NCBI GenBank assembly: GCA_030686995.1
Contig: CM060708.1
Coordinates: forward strand, 262,959,544 to 263,023,543
Length of the DNA: 64,000 nucleotides
Origin: Artemisia argyi
Taxonomy: Eukaryota > Streptophyta > Magnoliopsida > Asterales > Asteraceae
Reading direction: 5' to 3'
Below the pieces are notes generated by a model. It was not told the DNA's origin. It saw nothing but the letters and a program-made list of their open reading frames with translations, and did not search any database. The position numbers were made by a program, and so were the translations under genes. Positions 50,137 through 61,682 of the stretch are shown here, piece by piece (the stretch's first letter is position 1; every line of letters starts with the position of its first letter).

Positions 50137-50764
50137 CCAAGCCAGTCAAAGGATTTAAGACTACTTCCCCAACATGATCCGAGTCACTCTTAACGTAGCT
50201 CATGTCAAGCTTAAACCAATATAGGTCGTCTCGAGCATTCATGGCATCCATTCTAGCAGAATTTACCTTGGACATACATTCATGCATTTGACTTGCCATA
50301 CATTTAACTTTGAGTTGGGTTAGGTTGAGAGCTTGTTTCAAAGAGTAGATTTCGTATTGAGCTGAGTTCGCGAACATATGTGTAGATGTAGATGTACCGC
50401 TGGTTTGGTGAGTAGAATTCGGAACTTGAGCTGGAGTGGTACGGTTAGATTCGGATGAAATTGGTGAAACCGGAGGTGGAGATGTCAATGGTGATAAATG
50501 TGGCACCACTAATAGTTCCTCCGCTTCCTCCTCGATGCCTTCGATGTCAACATCCATTTCAGGATCCTCTTCGTACTCATCGATATTTATGTCCAAATCC
50601 ATTTCAGGATCTTCGTCCGAATCTATTTCATTTTCTAGATCCTCATAAGGTATTTCCTCATCGTCATAGTCAATTTGTTCAAAGTAAGGATCATCGGGTC
50701 CGGGAAGAATTGGTAAATACTCGGGCATAGCAGGAAGATGATCGGGAGATGGAGGTGCGGACAT
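50105..50764 (-). CDS. Pre-gag accessory ORF of the Tekay element (acidic, Pro-rich)
   Basis: From the ATG at 50764 the product is 219 residues; the open frame extends to 50803. The N-terminus is Pro-rich (MSAPPSPDHLPAMPEYLPI), followed by a very acidic block with repeated EDPEMD words (about residues 40-85), a Ser/Thr/Pro-rich middle, and a helical region with regularly spaced Leu/Met (YSLKQALNLTQLKVKCMASQ). It lies between the 5' LTR/primer site and gag on the same strand. I do not recognise a characterised domain. In a young intact element the open frame is probably under some selection. What it does is unknown. Confidence 0.6.
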   Translation of the reverse strand: MSAPPSPDHLPAMPEYLPILPGPDDPYFEQIDYDDEEIPYEDLENEIDSDEDPEMDLDINIDEYEEDPEMDVDIEGIEEEAEELLVVPHLSPLTSPPPVSPISSESNRTTPAQVPNSTHQTSGTSTSTHMFANSAQYEIYSLKQALNLTQLKVKCMASQMHECMSKVNSARMDAMNARDDLYWFKLDMSYVKSDSDHVGEVVLNPLTGLDDVKDRPHFG

Positions 50765-50997
50765 GATGTCTACAATTAGTATTTCGATGTTAAGATAAAT
50801 CAAATGCTTATGGAAAAATGCTCAAACTATGTCAATGTGCATATAACAATATACAAATATGTTCATGTAGTATAACATGTGTAATAAGTCCATAATCTTC
50901 TGGAGGATGGAAGGCACGAAGAGCGGAAGGCTATAAAAATGTTTTTGCTTGTTATTGTAGTTATAGTTTAGGTCTCACTTAGACCCGTTTCTCTATA

Positions 50998-51015
50998 ACC
51001 ATGGCTCTGGTACCA
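50998..51015 (-). other. Primer-binding site of the Tekay element (initiator tRNA-Met type)
   Basis: TGGTACCAGAGCCATGGT on the minus strand starts three bases inside the 5' LTR. It matches the complement of the initiator tRNA-Met 3' end with about one difference. Confidence 0.9.
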
Positions 51016-51018
51016 ATC

Positions 51019-54000
51019 TGTAACACCCCCAATTCATGATGCAGCGGAATTCAACTTGGGTGTTACTCGACGGCACAACAGTCATAATAATAGAAAACGA
51101 TCTCTAAACGAATCGTAATAAAAAGAGTTGTCATTCATATTTATTCAAATATAACAGAGTTTACATAGTAAGGTCCCAAAATGTTCCATTGTTTCAAAAC
51201 ACATCAATATAAAGTCTATGATGTTTTTATCGAATGACAATATAGTTTATAGCCTTCTTCCTTCGGTACGTGCCCTTCCCGCTCCATTCTTGATTATCAT
51301 GGACCTGAAATACATGCTTAAGAGGTCAACACAAAGGTTGAGTGAAATTCATAGAGTTTGTTTAAGGTTGAACACAATATGTTGGTAGTAATGAGTTAAT
51401 TAGACTCATACTCATGTTAGAAAACAAAACAGTTATTATTATGTACTAAGCTCATGCAACCAATACGTTAACGGGTACCAATATCAATCGGCGGTTATGT
51501 TGCCCCGGTAAGTACTTTGCCGTCATACTTAATGTTTCAAATATAGTGCATTCGTTTGAACTAACTGCTCAAACAAATGGGATTCGTCAATCCCAATAGG
51601 CCTATTCACAATACTCGCGCTCACTAATACTAGTGATTAAATGGTTCATGATGGGGCCTAGGATTGGCAAGGTAGGTACTTAGTAATAATAAAACAATCA
51701 GGCAGCATACAGTTTCAAAGCATTGTGTTCGGTTTAAAAGTAGCATGTATTTCCCCCAAGGGTTTGTAAAACATTAAAGTAATGTAAGCGGGGCTATGAA
51801 CTCACCTCAAGTATGATAGCAAATAATGAAGGTGATGATCGGATCGTGTAGGTTTCTACGAGCAACCTAGAATAGAATGTTGCGACTTAGGATTTGTGTA
51901 AAGAATATAACGGAGTGCCTATATATATGTTTTGCATTTAGTCCATGATGAGGTATGATGTATATTTGTAAGTCTTTGAAAGAAAGATTTATGAACATGT
52001 ATGTTTTGGTATATCGTTTACTACCGTTCGGGCTAACATATTTCAGAAGTCATGTTAGTAAGCGTTCGAGGAGCCAGGACACTTTAACTCGTAAATCCAC
52101 AACTCATCTCGACGGCTTACATAATGAACTCCTCACATGAAGCTCCCTACTATTGTAGTAGTTGATAAAGTATATAGATATAAGTTTTGATCCGAAAAAG
52201 TTACATGTCCGATATTTGTATAAACTTAGGAAAGTTTATAGTACATGAAGATTGTTATTAGGGGTAGTTTTATAAGTCTTGTATGACCATTTGTCTTGGT
52301 AAAATCTCATGGTTTCCTTTTAGGTGAAGTAGATACAAATTGCTTGTTCCATATATCGCCAATTTCATTGTTTCATGTTTACGCCTTGGTAAGTTGGTTT
52401 GGTCATTCGTCATGGCCTAGCCATGACCTTTGGTCCTTGTTCCATGGTCATGAGACACTACCTTGGTTCTAGCCATGGTGGTGGTCTTGGTTATAGGTCA
52501 TAATACCTTTTATTCCTTTGAAAGTATGACAATAACTTAGTAACTTAAAATATGTAAATAGCTGTTAAGAAAACTGAGAAATATCTCACTCAGAAGGCGT
52601 TTTCAAGGCTTGAGCCTCTTTGTTCCTGAATGAAAACATGATTCCGGACAACTTTCGTGTTTTAACTTTTTCATGAATCGGACCAGAAAGGCCTCTTTTT
52701 GCGTGTTTTAGGTTCTGTCACAGAAATCACAGAAACATTTAGGCAGTTTTGCCGGAAATCTTTGGTAACTTCAAATCGCCATAACTTTTGACTCGTTTAC
52801 TCTTTTTAGGTGGTTCAAATTGCTATGGTTTTCTTGTTAAGTCCTCTACTGTAATATGTAATAATCCAATATAAAATTTTTACCATTTTGATCAGGTTAT
52901 ACCAAGATATTCACTAGTTTGCTTGTTTTAGTAACTTGTTTCAATAAGTCATTACAACAACATCTTTTACTCATCATGATTCATCATGGACATAATTACA
53001 ACACATAATATAGCAAGAATAACATATAAATGAGATGAACATGATAAATAAACAAGAAGCATGTTAGGTTTAGGCTTACAACTTTAGGCTTTCTAATGAA
53101 AGAAAGGAGTAACTAGTAAGGAAATGGACTTTGATAGACAAGCTTCAACCCTTTTCACTTCAAGCAACCTTTCTACTCTTAGTATTCTTGAAAGATAGAT
53201 GATAAAGGTTGAGGTGTATTGAGTGGATTTAAACTCAAGAGAAAACACCAAGTATGTTAGGGTTTGGAAGATTTTTGGTAAGAAATAAGCTAACTAGGGT
53301 TTCTATACTTGAACTTCACTTGAACCTTGCAACAAATTAGAAGAGATAAGCTAAGTGTGAGATGATTTAGGTGTGTTGGGATGGCCGGCCATATGGAGAG
53401 GGGAGGGGGTATATATATGACTTTGAGGAGGTTAGTTTTCAAGAGATATTTTGCCAAAAAGAACACATGTATGCATCCTAGATCACAAGGCACAAGATCA
53501 AGCCACCAAGGGTGTGACTCCCCCCCCTAGAGGCGGTTCCAAAACAGATAAGGAGGGGAGGTGGCTTGGCTTGGTATTATCCTTGGTTAAAAGATGCATT
53601 TTGACTCCGGGAAATGCCAACCGTAAATGATTAGGCCTCAAAACGTAAAACCGGGTGTCGTAAAATTATGAAACTTTAAAGTATTGTTAGAAATGTTCAT
53701 AAGTCCCATAATAAAATATAAAATGGGTGATAAGTTCCATTTGGGTGGTAAAACCTGCTAAAAGCTGGAAACACGGGTCTAAAACGCGTAATACGTAAAA
53801 TGTACGAATATTGCGTAAAACTGAGAAAAGTAAAATGTTACTTTTCTTATATGCTAAAAATGATTTAAAATGATTTATAATGTCTAGACTGGGCTCAGTC
53901 TGGTGTCGGTTGGTGTTAAATGTCTTTTAGACATCAAACCGGAAGCCTAAAAATCAAGGAATGATTTATAAAATCAAGGAATGATTTTTAGTCAATGGAG

Positions 54001-54497
54001 GAGGGAAAAATATGTTGACTTATTTAAATAAGTTGAAAGCTCAAATCATCTTAGAAATGCGGTGCAGGTAAAGGCTAGGGTTACGGCTGAGTAAAAACGC
54101 TTAAAACTGAAAATTCCAGTTTTTCACGGCCGAAGTTTATTTGGGCCATGATTTTTCTCAGTCATGATTTATTCTCAAATAAATCATGAATGTGTTAAAC
54201 ATTTTTCTGATGTGGGGTCACCTGACGGGGTCAAATTTCGTTGTGCGTAGAATTTCTGATTGCCGTTTAACCCTAAAACGTATAATTCTGTGTAATTCCT
54301 TAATAACTTTCACGAAAATGATCTGACGAGTGTCAAACATTTAATTTGCCATGGAAATGATTTATCACTCGAGAATATGAAATAAAAATCAACTTTCGGG
54401 TAAATTTCAAAAAGAAATGAATAGTAGAAATGAATAGTAACATGAATAGTAAAATTTTCCGAAAATAGAAATTAACCTGAAATTGCGAATTGTTACA
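51019..54497 (-). repeat. 5' LTR of the Tekay element
   Basis: 3479 bp. By eye the only difference from the 3' LTR is a 6-base insertion (GTTAAC or CGTTAA) near 51466-51472. On the minus strand the TATATATA block at 53410-53417 is a plausible TATA region. Confidence 0.95.
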
Positions 54498-54502
54498 AAT
54501 AT

Positions 54503-56589
54503 TAAATGGTAAGCACGAGTTACTGTGATATGAAAATAAATATACGCGATTCTACTTATAACAACGATTTTAACTTCATTAACGCTCATTTATGTGCTAC
54601 TAAACTCACTTATTTTGTACAACATGATATCAATAGTTAAAGTTAAACAATAACATCAACATCAACCTCAGCATGTCTGCCAGTTAAAAACATTATACAA
54701 AGCTAATTATTATAAAAAAAAAAAAAGAAAAAAAAAAGAAAAACAAAATAAACAAACATGAGTTAGATAGTCATTATTTAAGTTAGAATGTGTTTTCCTT
54801 AAATTATATAAAATAAAAAAATTGGACGCATCACAATCCTTATTTGATAACAATCACCTTCTAAAAAAAAAAAAAAAAAACGTAATAGTTGGCCGTTGTA
54901 AAGGAATTAAAGTATGTACATGAGAATTATTAAGCAAGTGTATATAGTTTTTAATCAGGTTATTACGTTACTATATTGTGATAATGTTATTGAGTAGGTA
55001 ATCACGGATGTGAGATACCATTCTTTTATACTTATGATTTATGTGTTAAATCTCTTTTTGCTTCTCGATAAAATCTGAAAGATACCTCAACAGAACTTTT
55101 GCTTATGTCTTATCTAGCTGATAGTTTTTAGTAATTTTTTTTATGGTTTAACTTTTTTTGTTATACACACAAACTTTTAGTAACATTTTTTTTTTTTATG
55201 TTTTATCGAAAACTTCTACACTTAATATTTGTGTTTTTACTATAAACATACTAAGTTATGATAGAATTAGTTGTGAGTTCAGAGGTTTGTTACTAAGCTT
55301 CTCAAAAATGCTTATAGCTTTATCATAAACTAATTGTGTTATGGTAATTGAATAAGCCAATAAGCACTTTAATAAGCATAACCAAACACCCCTTTAGTTA
55401 TAATCTGAAGTTTTCTTATTTGATGTTATAACTAACTATGTTGTTAACCTCACTATAATGCAACATGTAAATGGTTTTTGCAGTTTTATGATCTTATCAC
55501 ATACAATAAAGTGCAATGCAATTTGTTATATGCGTTTTTAGAAGAGGATTAAGTATGAACACATGATTGTCATGGAAGGATTTTCTACGCTTGCTCAAGG
55601 TATGAATGTATAATTAAGTTGAGTTGTTGATTTAGATAATACATGAATGTATTTTAATGTAACAAAGATGTATTTTAGTGCATATACGAGGAATTTTATA
55701 GTAGGAATTCTTAGCAGGTGTCTTTGAATGAGTTAATGAAACTTAGCAGGTGTTTGCTGTCATTAATAACACTATGGGTATTGATCAACGGTCTAAAATA
55801 TGGGTGTCTTTTACCTTGATGATCTAGGCCAATTGTAAAGAAAGTTGCACTAAAGTGAAAGGTCGATAAGGATTCAAACAATCCTAAAAGACTTGCGAAT
55901 GTACTCTTTGTCATTTTTCATGTATTTATAATTTGCTTATACAAGTAATTATAATTTCTTTATATAGTTCGGTCTCAGAAAAAAAATTATGCATTAAGAC
56001 ATAAACGTAAGATTAAATTTGAGTTCTACCCATCACATCTTTTTTTATTCTCTTTATATAATAAAGAAGCTATAGTGTAAGCATATATGTTAATTTGGTA
56101 ATTTTAAAATCAAACATGAGAAGTAAATAGCACAAACTTATGAAAAATGCTATTTTCAAACAAAAATGTACATTAGTAAACATGGTATGATGGTTGTTTA
56201 TAATCAAAAAAATGAATCAATCTTCAAAGCTATCTAAGTATGCTACATATTTTAACGAAAATATAACTAAAAGAAATACCACGATTACAAAACATATCGT
56301 AAATTGATACCATGAGTTTGCAAAACTAAAAGCATATATCACTAAAATGTCATGTAAGTCAAGTATCATCATGTGATTTTGCTTGAATAATAAAATATAA
56401 TTTTTAACCCAACAACATTCTCTTAAAATAATAGGTAGATTATAACATATATACATATGATTTTTTATTTTTAGTCCACCAAGTAATCAATTGAAGCATG
56501 TTAAAAGATTCATTTCTTAATCGATAATAATAAATAATCAAAACGAAATTTTAAAAACCCTGTACGTGCACAGATATTATAACTAGTTG
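54503..56589. other. AT-rich intergenic DNA
   Basis: No gene is recognised. A-runs at 54714-54740 and 54865-54880 and T-runs near 55180-55200 are the only striking features. A short GTACGTGCAC word at 56563 resembles the 31568-31710 foldback. Confidence 0.6.
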
Positions 56590-56597
56590 AATGTCTC

Positions 56598-56914
56598 TAG
56601 GGATGAGCATTTCGTACCGAATACCGGAACCGAACCGGAACCGTACCGGTACCGTACCGAAACGGTACCGATCCCGAAATACGATACGGTACCGGTACTA
56701 CGAAATAAGGAGGAAAAAAATTCGGTACCACTAATTCGGTACGGTACCGGTACCAAATCGGGAAATTCCCGAAAAAAAAGGGGAAAATCCCGATTTCCCG
56801 GTACCGGTACCGATTCCCGAATCCCGTTCGGTACGGTACCGGTACCCTAATTTATGCTCGGGAAAAATTCGGTACCTCTAATTCGGTACGGTACCGGTAC
56901 CGTGCTCATCCCTA
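56598..56914. mobile_element. hAT-type MITE built of GGTACCG words, 317 bp
   Basis: Perfect 13-base terminal inverted repeats (TAGGGATGAGCAT/C at the left, G/ATGCTCATCCCTA at the right, 12 certain) are flanked by the perfect 8-bp duplication AATGTCTC (56590-56597 and 56915-56922). An 8-bp target is typical for hAT. The inside is almost wholly made of GGTACCG/CGGTACC words in both orientations, many of them GGTACC palindromes. A chance reading frame runs through it; it is not a gene. Confidence 0.88.
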
Positions 56915-56922
56915 AATGTCTC

Positions 56923-57424
56923 AATCAAATTTATGAGTATGTCAATTACTTCACTTAACTAATAGTACATGATACCTATAATGATTTTGACGGTATTGTG
57001 CATGCACGGGTTATCAAACATATTGTATGTTGTAAAACTATGGGTTGTAGTACATGCATGAGGTCTTTCACAAAACCATGGGTACCCCCTACATTTCTAA
57101 CAATCCCGTCCGTCTTTTTTGACTTTTGTATGGTATAGTACATGCAAATGAAAAAGAAATGGTTTCTTATCTACGTGTACCTTTTCAAACTTTACATCAT
57201 CATCTGTTTTTATTTTTTTTTTATTTTTATAATATATATAAATGGGCCCTACTTACTATATAATAATATTTTATAAAATCTATTTCCAATTACATTTTAC
57301 AAAACAAACAACATTAATACTATCAATCATATTTATTTCTTTCAAACCATTCCCAAATCCAATTCCAATTCTAAACCCATTTACAAACCAAACGGGCCTT
57401 TAGTTTTTTCAAATTTACAATGTT
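56923..57424. other. Intergenic DNA with one Tourist-like end
   Basis: Near 57390-57410 the words AAACCAAACGGGCC followed by TTTAG look like the right end of a Tourist-type MITE. The left end is not convincing (GGGCCC at 57244 is the nearest candidate). No gene is seen. Confidence 0.4.
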
Positions 57425-57612
57425 AAAATGGATTTTTTTAACTTGTATATTAAGGGCATAAGTTAAGCACATTAAAAGGATATAAGAGCTTATGAAAAAA
57501 GACTCGACCCATGTATTTTATTTGAAAAGAGTACTTTTGTATGGATTCCTATTTCATTTTTCATGGATCCTTGTATTTTTTTTGATGTGTTTAACTTGTG
57601 CCATTTACAAAA
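57425..57612. repeat. Uninterrupted copy of the dispersed AACTTGTG repeat
   Basis: It matches 39537-39583 plus 40427-40545 (CATAAGTTAAGCA, GTATGGATTCCTA, GTGTTTAACTTGTGC) without the MITE, so it is the related empty site. TTTTTTAACTTGT and the inverted GTTTAACTTGTGC suggest it is itself a small transposon-derived repeat. Confidence 0.6.
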
Positions 57613-59158
57613 TTCTTTCTAAATATACAAGAGGATATAAATTACATGAATGGTCATTTGAGTAATTTTGTAGGAAAGTTTAGTCTTTGAGGTTTGACAA
57701 AGATATATTTGGATTTTTGGAAAGATGAAAGTGATTTGTGGAATATGGATACATACGTAGATAGAAAGATATGATTTTCTTATATACTGTGAAAATATTG
57801 TGTGGTTGAAGAATACAAAAGAAATTGTTAATGTAATGTTGACTGTTAGAGTAAAGGGACACTTGCGTGAGGCAGACGCTAATCTAAATTTGGCAAGGTG
57901 CCAAACCGTCGCTACTGCACCATTAGCGCCAAAGAAAATGTGAGAGATTTGGCTTGCGCCAAAGTTGAGAAAATGGGAAAAAGTTGTTGTTGGTAGGCTA
58001 CTGTGAAAAAAAAATGAAAAAATTTTCTAATCTCACCTTTACCTCATTTAACCACTTTTCATATAATTTTCTTTATCTTCTCTAAATTTAGGATTAAATA
58101 AGAAGAAAACTTAAAATGAGAAGGATGAAAAATAACTATAACTACACATTCGATATGCATCGAATTCAATTACATGCATCCCTAATCTTCTAAATGCACA
58201 TAATATATTTTGTAGCAAAAAATTAGATGCATATACATATATTAAATGCATTTCATCTCAAGTTAGACTTTTTCGTCCTCTTCGAGTCAAATTTGTTGTA
58301 AATACTACTTTGCTTTGTTTTCACTTCAAAATCATTTTCGAAACTAATTGAGATGCATCTAAATGAATATAGATGCATTTAAATCAAGTCGATGCATCTC
58401 AAATATGTAGTTATAGTCATTTCTCATCTTTCTCATTTTAACTTTTCTTCTCACTGGATCCTTACCTATCTTCTCTATTATAAAATACTTAAAAAGTTTT
58501 AAATCTTGTAAACTATGAATCCGGATGATGTTGTATATGAATCCGATGATGAAGATGACTATTTACTTTTGACGAAAACTTATGAGTATCACTAATCGTT
58601 ATAAAAATAAAACTCAAAGTTCATGAACACATAATACGATATACCGTGACTATGAACTTTTAGAAGAACGTTGATGGTCGGCTATTTTGGTTACAATCCA
58701 AAATATCCGAAATACTGTTTTATACGTTAACATTGTATGAGCATGAAATTAGTTTTAGAAATAATTGAAGGTGTATCTACTTCGCTAAAGAGATACCTTT
58801 GATAGAAATAATGTTCGTTGCCACCTGTATGTTGACCGGATACTAGTGAAGAGCGGTATATATAGATGTATACGTTAATGGTCTTGTAAGTAGTTTTTTA
58901 AGCAAGTTTAGTTCTTTTAAGCTTATTGTAAATAGCAGGGTACCCGCGCGATGCGGCGGCGGTATCCTGTGACTATATTTTCTGACAATGTGATGTTATG
59001 CGGCCATACTTTTATTAAACAATTAATTTACAAATAACAATAACTTTAGTTAAGGCACTGGTATAATTCCATCACATGTTAACCGAAGATACCCAAATAA
59101 AATCTTGATTCTTTACTCAAGCACAATCACCCTTCGTCATATTTGGAGCTGATCGACC
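57613..59158. other. Intergenic DNA with cysteine synthase-promoter-like fragments
   Basis: Two fragments resemble 37800-37970: 57650-57730 (GACAAAGATATATTTGGATTTTT) and 58812-58885 (CGTTGCCACCTGTATGT, GGATACTAGTGAAGAG). Around 58934-58965 is a GC-rich motif, GGGTACCCGCGCGATGCGGC, of a kind dispersed in plant genomes. A tiny acidic frame at 58517-58596 (MNPDDVVYESDDEDD) is too short to support. Confidence 0.45.
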
Positions 59159-59166
59159 CATCACTC

Positions 59167-59799
59167 TAGGGATGGCAAAAGCACCCGAAACCGACGGGGA
59201 AAACCGAAACCCGAACCGGTTGGGTCGGGTTCGGGGGCGGGTTGGCGGGTTTGGATGCGGGTTTGGGTATTAATATAATTTTTTAGCCGGGTACGGGTTC
59301 GGGTACGGGTTCTGGTAATACCCGCCCGATTATCCGTACCCGTACCCGTATCCGTTTACCCGAATCTATATCCGCTTTATTGATATTATATTTAACTAGA
59401 ATATATATACATTATATATAATTTCTTCCATTATATTTTTTATATACGTATCTCTATTACATAATATATTTTATTTTGTACATGAATTATTCAAAAGCAT
59501 TAAATCGTTTGATACGATATTCATTTTCTTTAACTTTAACAAAAAATGAATATATTAGGGTGTTTTCGTTTGTTTTTTCGGTGAATTTTAGTGTGTGACT
59601 TAATCTTAATACCGTCATTTTGTCCATATATTATTCAATTGGGGATAACCGAAACCCGCGAGAAAACCCGAAAAACCGATGGATAATATTAATCGGGTAC
59701 CCGACGGTTAATGGGGCGGATACAGGTATTGATATTATAAACGGGTACGGGTACGGGTACACTAAAACCCGCCCCGAACCCGACCCGTTGCCATCCCTA
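59167..59799. mobile_element. hAT-type MITE built of CGGGTA words, 633 bp
   Basis: Perfect 12-base terminal inverted repeats TAGGGATGGCAA / TTGCCATCCCTA are flanked by the perfect 8-bp duplication CATCACTC (59159-59166 and 59800-59807). The inside carries CGGGTACGGGTTCGGG-type words on the left and at 59740-59790 and their complements at 59330-59350. It has no transposase. Confidence 0.88.
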
Positions 59800-59807
59800 C
59801 ATCACTC

Positions 59808-61541
59808 GGTGTTCTTTTCTCTTTACGAAAAGTCTTTGTTATCCTTATTGTAAAATTTATAATATTTAACCTTAAAAAATGATATAAAGTATAGTGTTTT
59901 TATAACTATATCTATTCTTTAAATGTTTGATTAATATGGCTTCATGTTACCTGCTAGTAAAATTCTCGTTAGTGTTATGAGAAAATAATCTAATGCAATA
60001 ATGGGACTATCGAACTCACCCTCTTGGCCCAACAATGTGAAAGCTCAAATGCAAGTGTACCTAAGCTACTACACTTATATCCCTATAGCCCTAAAATCAC
60101 TCACACACTAAACCTAATTATCCTCTAACTAAAACACGCAGTCATACAAACTGACACCTCTCCCTTGTTAATAAACACATATATATAAGAAGAAAAAAAT
60201 CACAATCCTTACGAAACCATTTTCTTTGTTATTCTACACCATGAATAACCCACAAACACCACCATATGAATTTATCTCAGTCTTCCTCTTCGTTTCACAG
60301 ATTTTTGTTATGGGTTGCAACTTCAAGATCTTTTAAAAGGTCTAAGGTAGGTGCTTGTTTGTTTTTGTGTAAACCGAACAAAAGAAACGGGTATAACTAT
60401 TTGTTATATTTCGTCTTTTAATTTTCGGATAATGAAAGAGGTCGTGCTTCTATAGATCTATGATGGGTTTTGGTTCAAACATGAAAATCTTTAAAAATTT
60501 GTACTTTTGTTTGAATAAATCTGAGATCCTTTTTCATTTTTTTTACTTTTCGTTTTGGATTGTATTTGAGAGTTGATGAGTGATGCGAGGGTATTTGGTA
60601 TTTTTTTTCTTTCGTCTTTTTGAATTTGAGGTCGAAAGGCTTGTTGTACCACACGAAGAAGAAGGAAAAAAAACTGAGATCATGGAGTGGTTCATTGTTT
60701 CATATACACGAAGTAATATGGTTTTGTTTTCGGGTCATGGTTTCAAGATCTATAAAACAGATCTTGAAAGTGATTATTGTGAGAGTGAATCTTTATGTGT
60801 AAATGATTGTAATGGAGGGTTGTACATTATTTTTAAAAGATTGTAATACTGGGTGTTGGGGTGTTTTTAATGCTATTAATGTATAATTCTAAGGATTTTG
60901 GTCTGAATTTCGATTTGTGCTTGTTTTTGTTGTACACAATGCTTTACTTGTTGTATTTATGAAAATTCCTTGCTTTAAAGTGTTGTAAACCTTGCATTCT
61001 TTTTTGTACATCTTAAATTTTTGGAGAGAAGATCATTCCTCTATTATAAGTAGTATAGATACTTTGTGGTGAAGAAAGACATAGGAATTTAATATTGCAA
61101 TTAGTTTTTTCTTTTTCTTTTCTTTTTCTTTTTTTTATAGCAAATATTACAATTAGTTTAAATCTTATGCACTTATGAGATTTAGATAAAATCAATTTTT
61201 AATTTTGAATTTTATTCAATTTCGACAGTATTTAATATTTTATTCATTTCGGCAAAGGTTGTGCTGGGAACATTACGCTAATACGCGATATTGTAAATGG
61301 TATCCTTGAATCTGACGCGACCAAGGGTGACACACCATGTGTCATTGATAACATTAAATAATTCTGATATTTTAGTGTTGATTTCCCTATATTATGCTCA
61401 TCTTTTATGCCATTTTACTAGGATATATACTCTTATTCGTTTATATTTCATTTTCAGGGCAAAGATGAGCATTGTAACAAAAGGACGCGAATTTGGAAGG
61501 TTATTTGTGAAAATATTTGAAGTGTGCTAAATTTGCCCTAA
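59808..61541. other. Intergenic DNA without a supported gene
   Basis: A frame of 88 codons at 60580-60846 is open, but I recognise no domain, and the upstream region has no clear structure. It could be a small unknown gene or chance. The segment near 61063-61090 (GTGGTGAAGAAAGACATAGGAATTT) resembles 37982-38010 beside the Harbinger site. A CTTTTTCTTTTC tract lies at 61108-61136. Confidence 0.4.
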
Positions 61542-61653
61542 CTACGGCGTAGAGGGCCTCTCTACCTACGCCGTAGCCACCATTTATACTGAAGACTGAA
61601 GTCAACGCCGACCAAAGACCTACGGCGTAACCAACTTTCAGGCTACGGCGTAG
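61542..61653. repeat. Array of CTACGCCGTAG palindromes
   Basis: Perfect copies lie at 61542-61552, 61566-61576 and 61643-61653, with a near copy at 61620-61629. The arrangement resembles the TGACGCCGTCA array in element A, with the same core CGCCG/CGGCG but different flanks. Confidence 0.7.
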
Positions 61654-61682
61654 TTGTGACTATGGGACTTCTACGGGCATAG

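Larger units (their letters stand above)
41352..54497 (-). mobile_element. Young, apparently intact Tekay-type chromovirus LTR retrotransposon, 13.1 kb
   Basis: LTRs of 3473 and 3479 bp (41352-44824 and 51019-54497) have TG...CA ends and are flanked by the duplication AATAT (41347-41351 and 54498-54502). The primer site (50998-51015) is of initiator-Met type and the polypurine tract is at 44825-44835. One uninterrupted gag-pol frame of 1617 codons includes all enzymes and a C-terminal chromodomain. An additional reading frame lies between the 5' LTR and gag. The LTRs look identical by eye except for 6 extra bases near 51466 in the right copy, so insertion must be very recent. The large LTRs, primer type and chromodomain type point to the Tekay (Del) lineage. 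Confidence 0.95.

Noticed and set aside
42282..53493. Identical small open frames in both Tekay LTRs (42282-42467 and 51955-52140; 43617-43820 and 53290-53493)
   Set aside because: They recur because the LTRs are identical; there is no domain, and no selection can be inferred from copies this young.
56587..56850. Open frame with repeated Thr, Glu, Tyr and Pro
   Set aside because: It is the GGTACCG array of the MITE read in one frame; the initial ATG lies in the target duplication.
60580..60846. 88-codon frame in intergenic DNA
   Set aside because: No recognisable domain or supporting gene structure; kept only as a remark in the interval entry.
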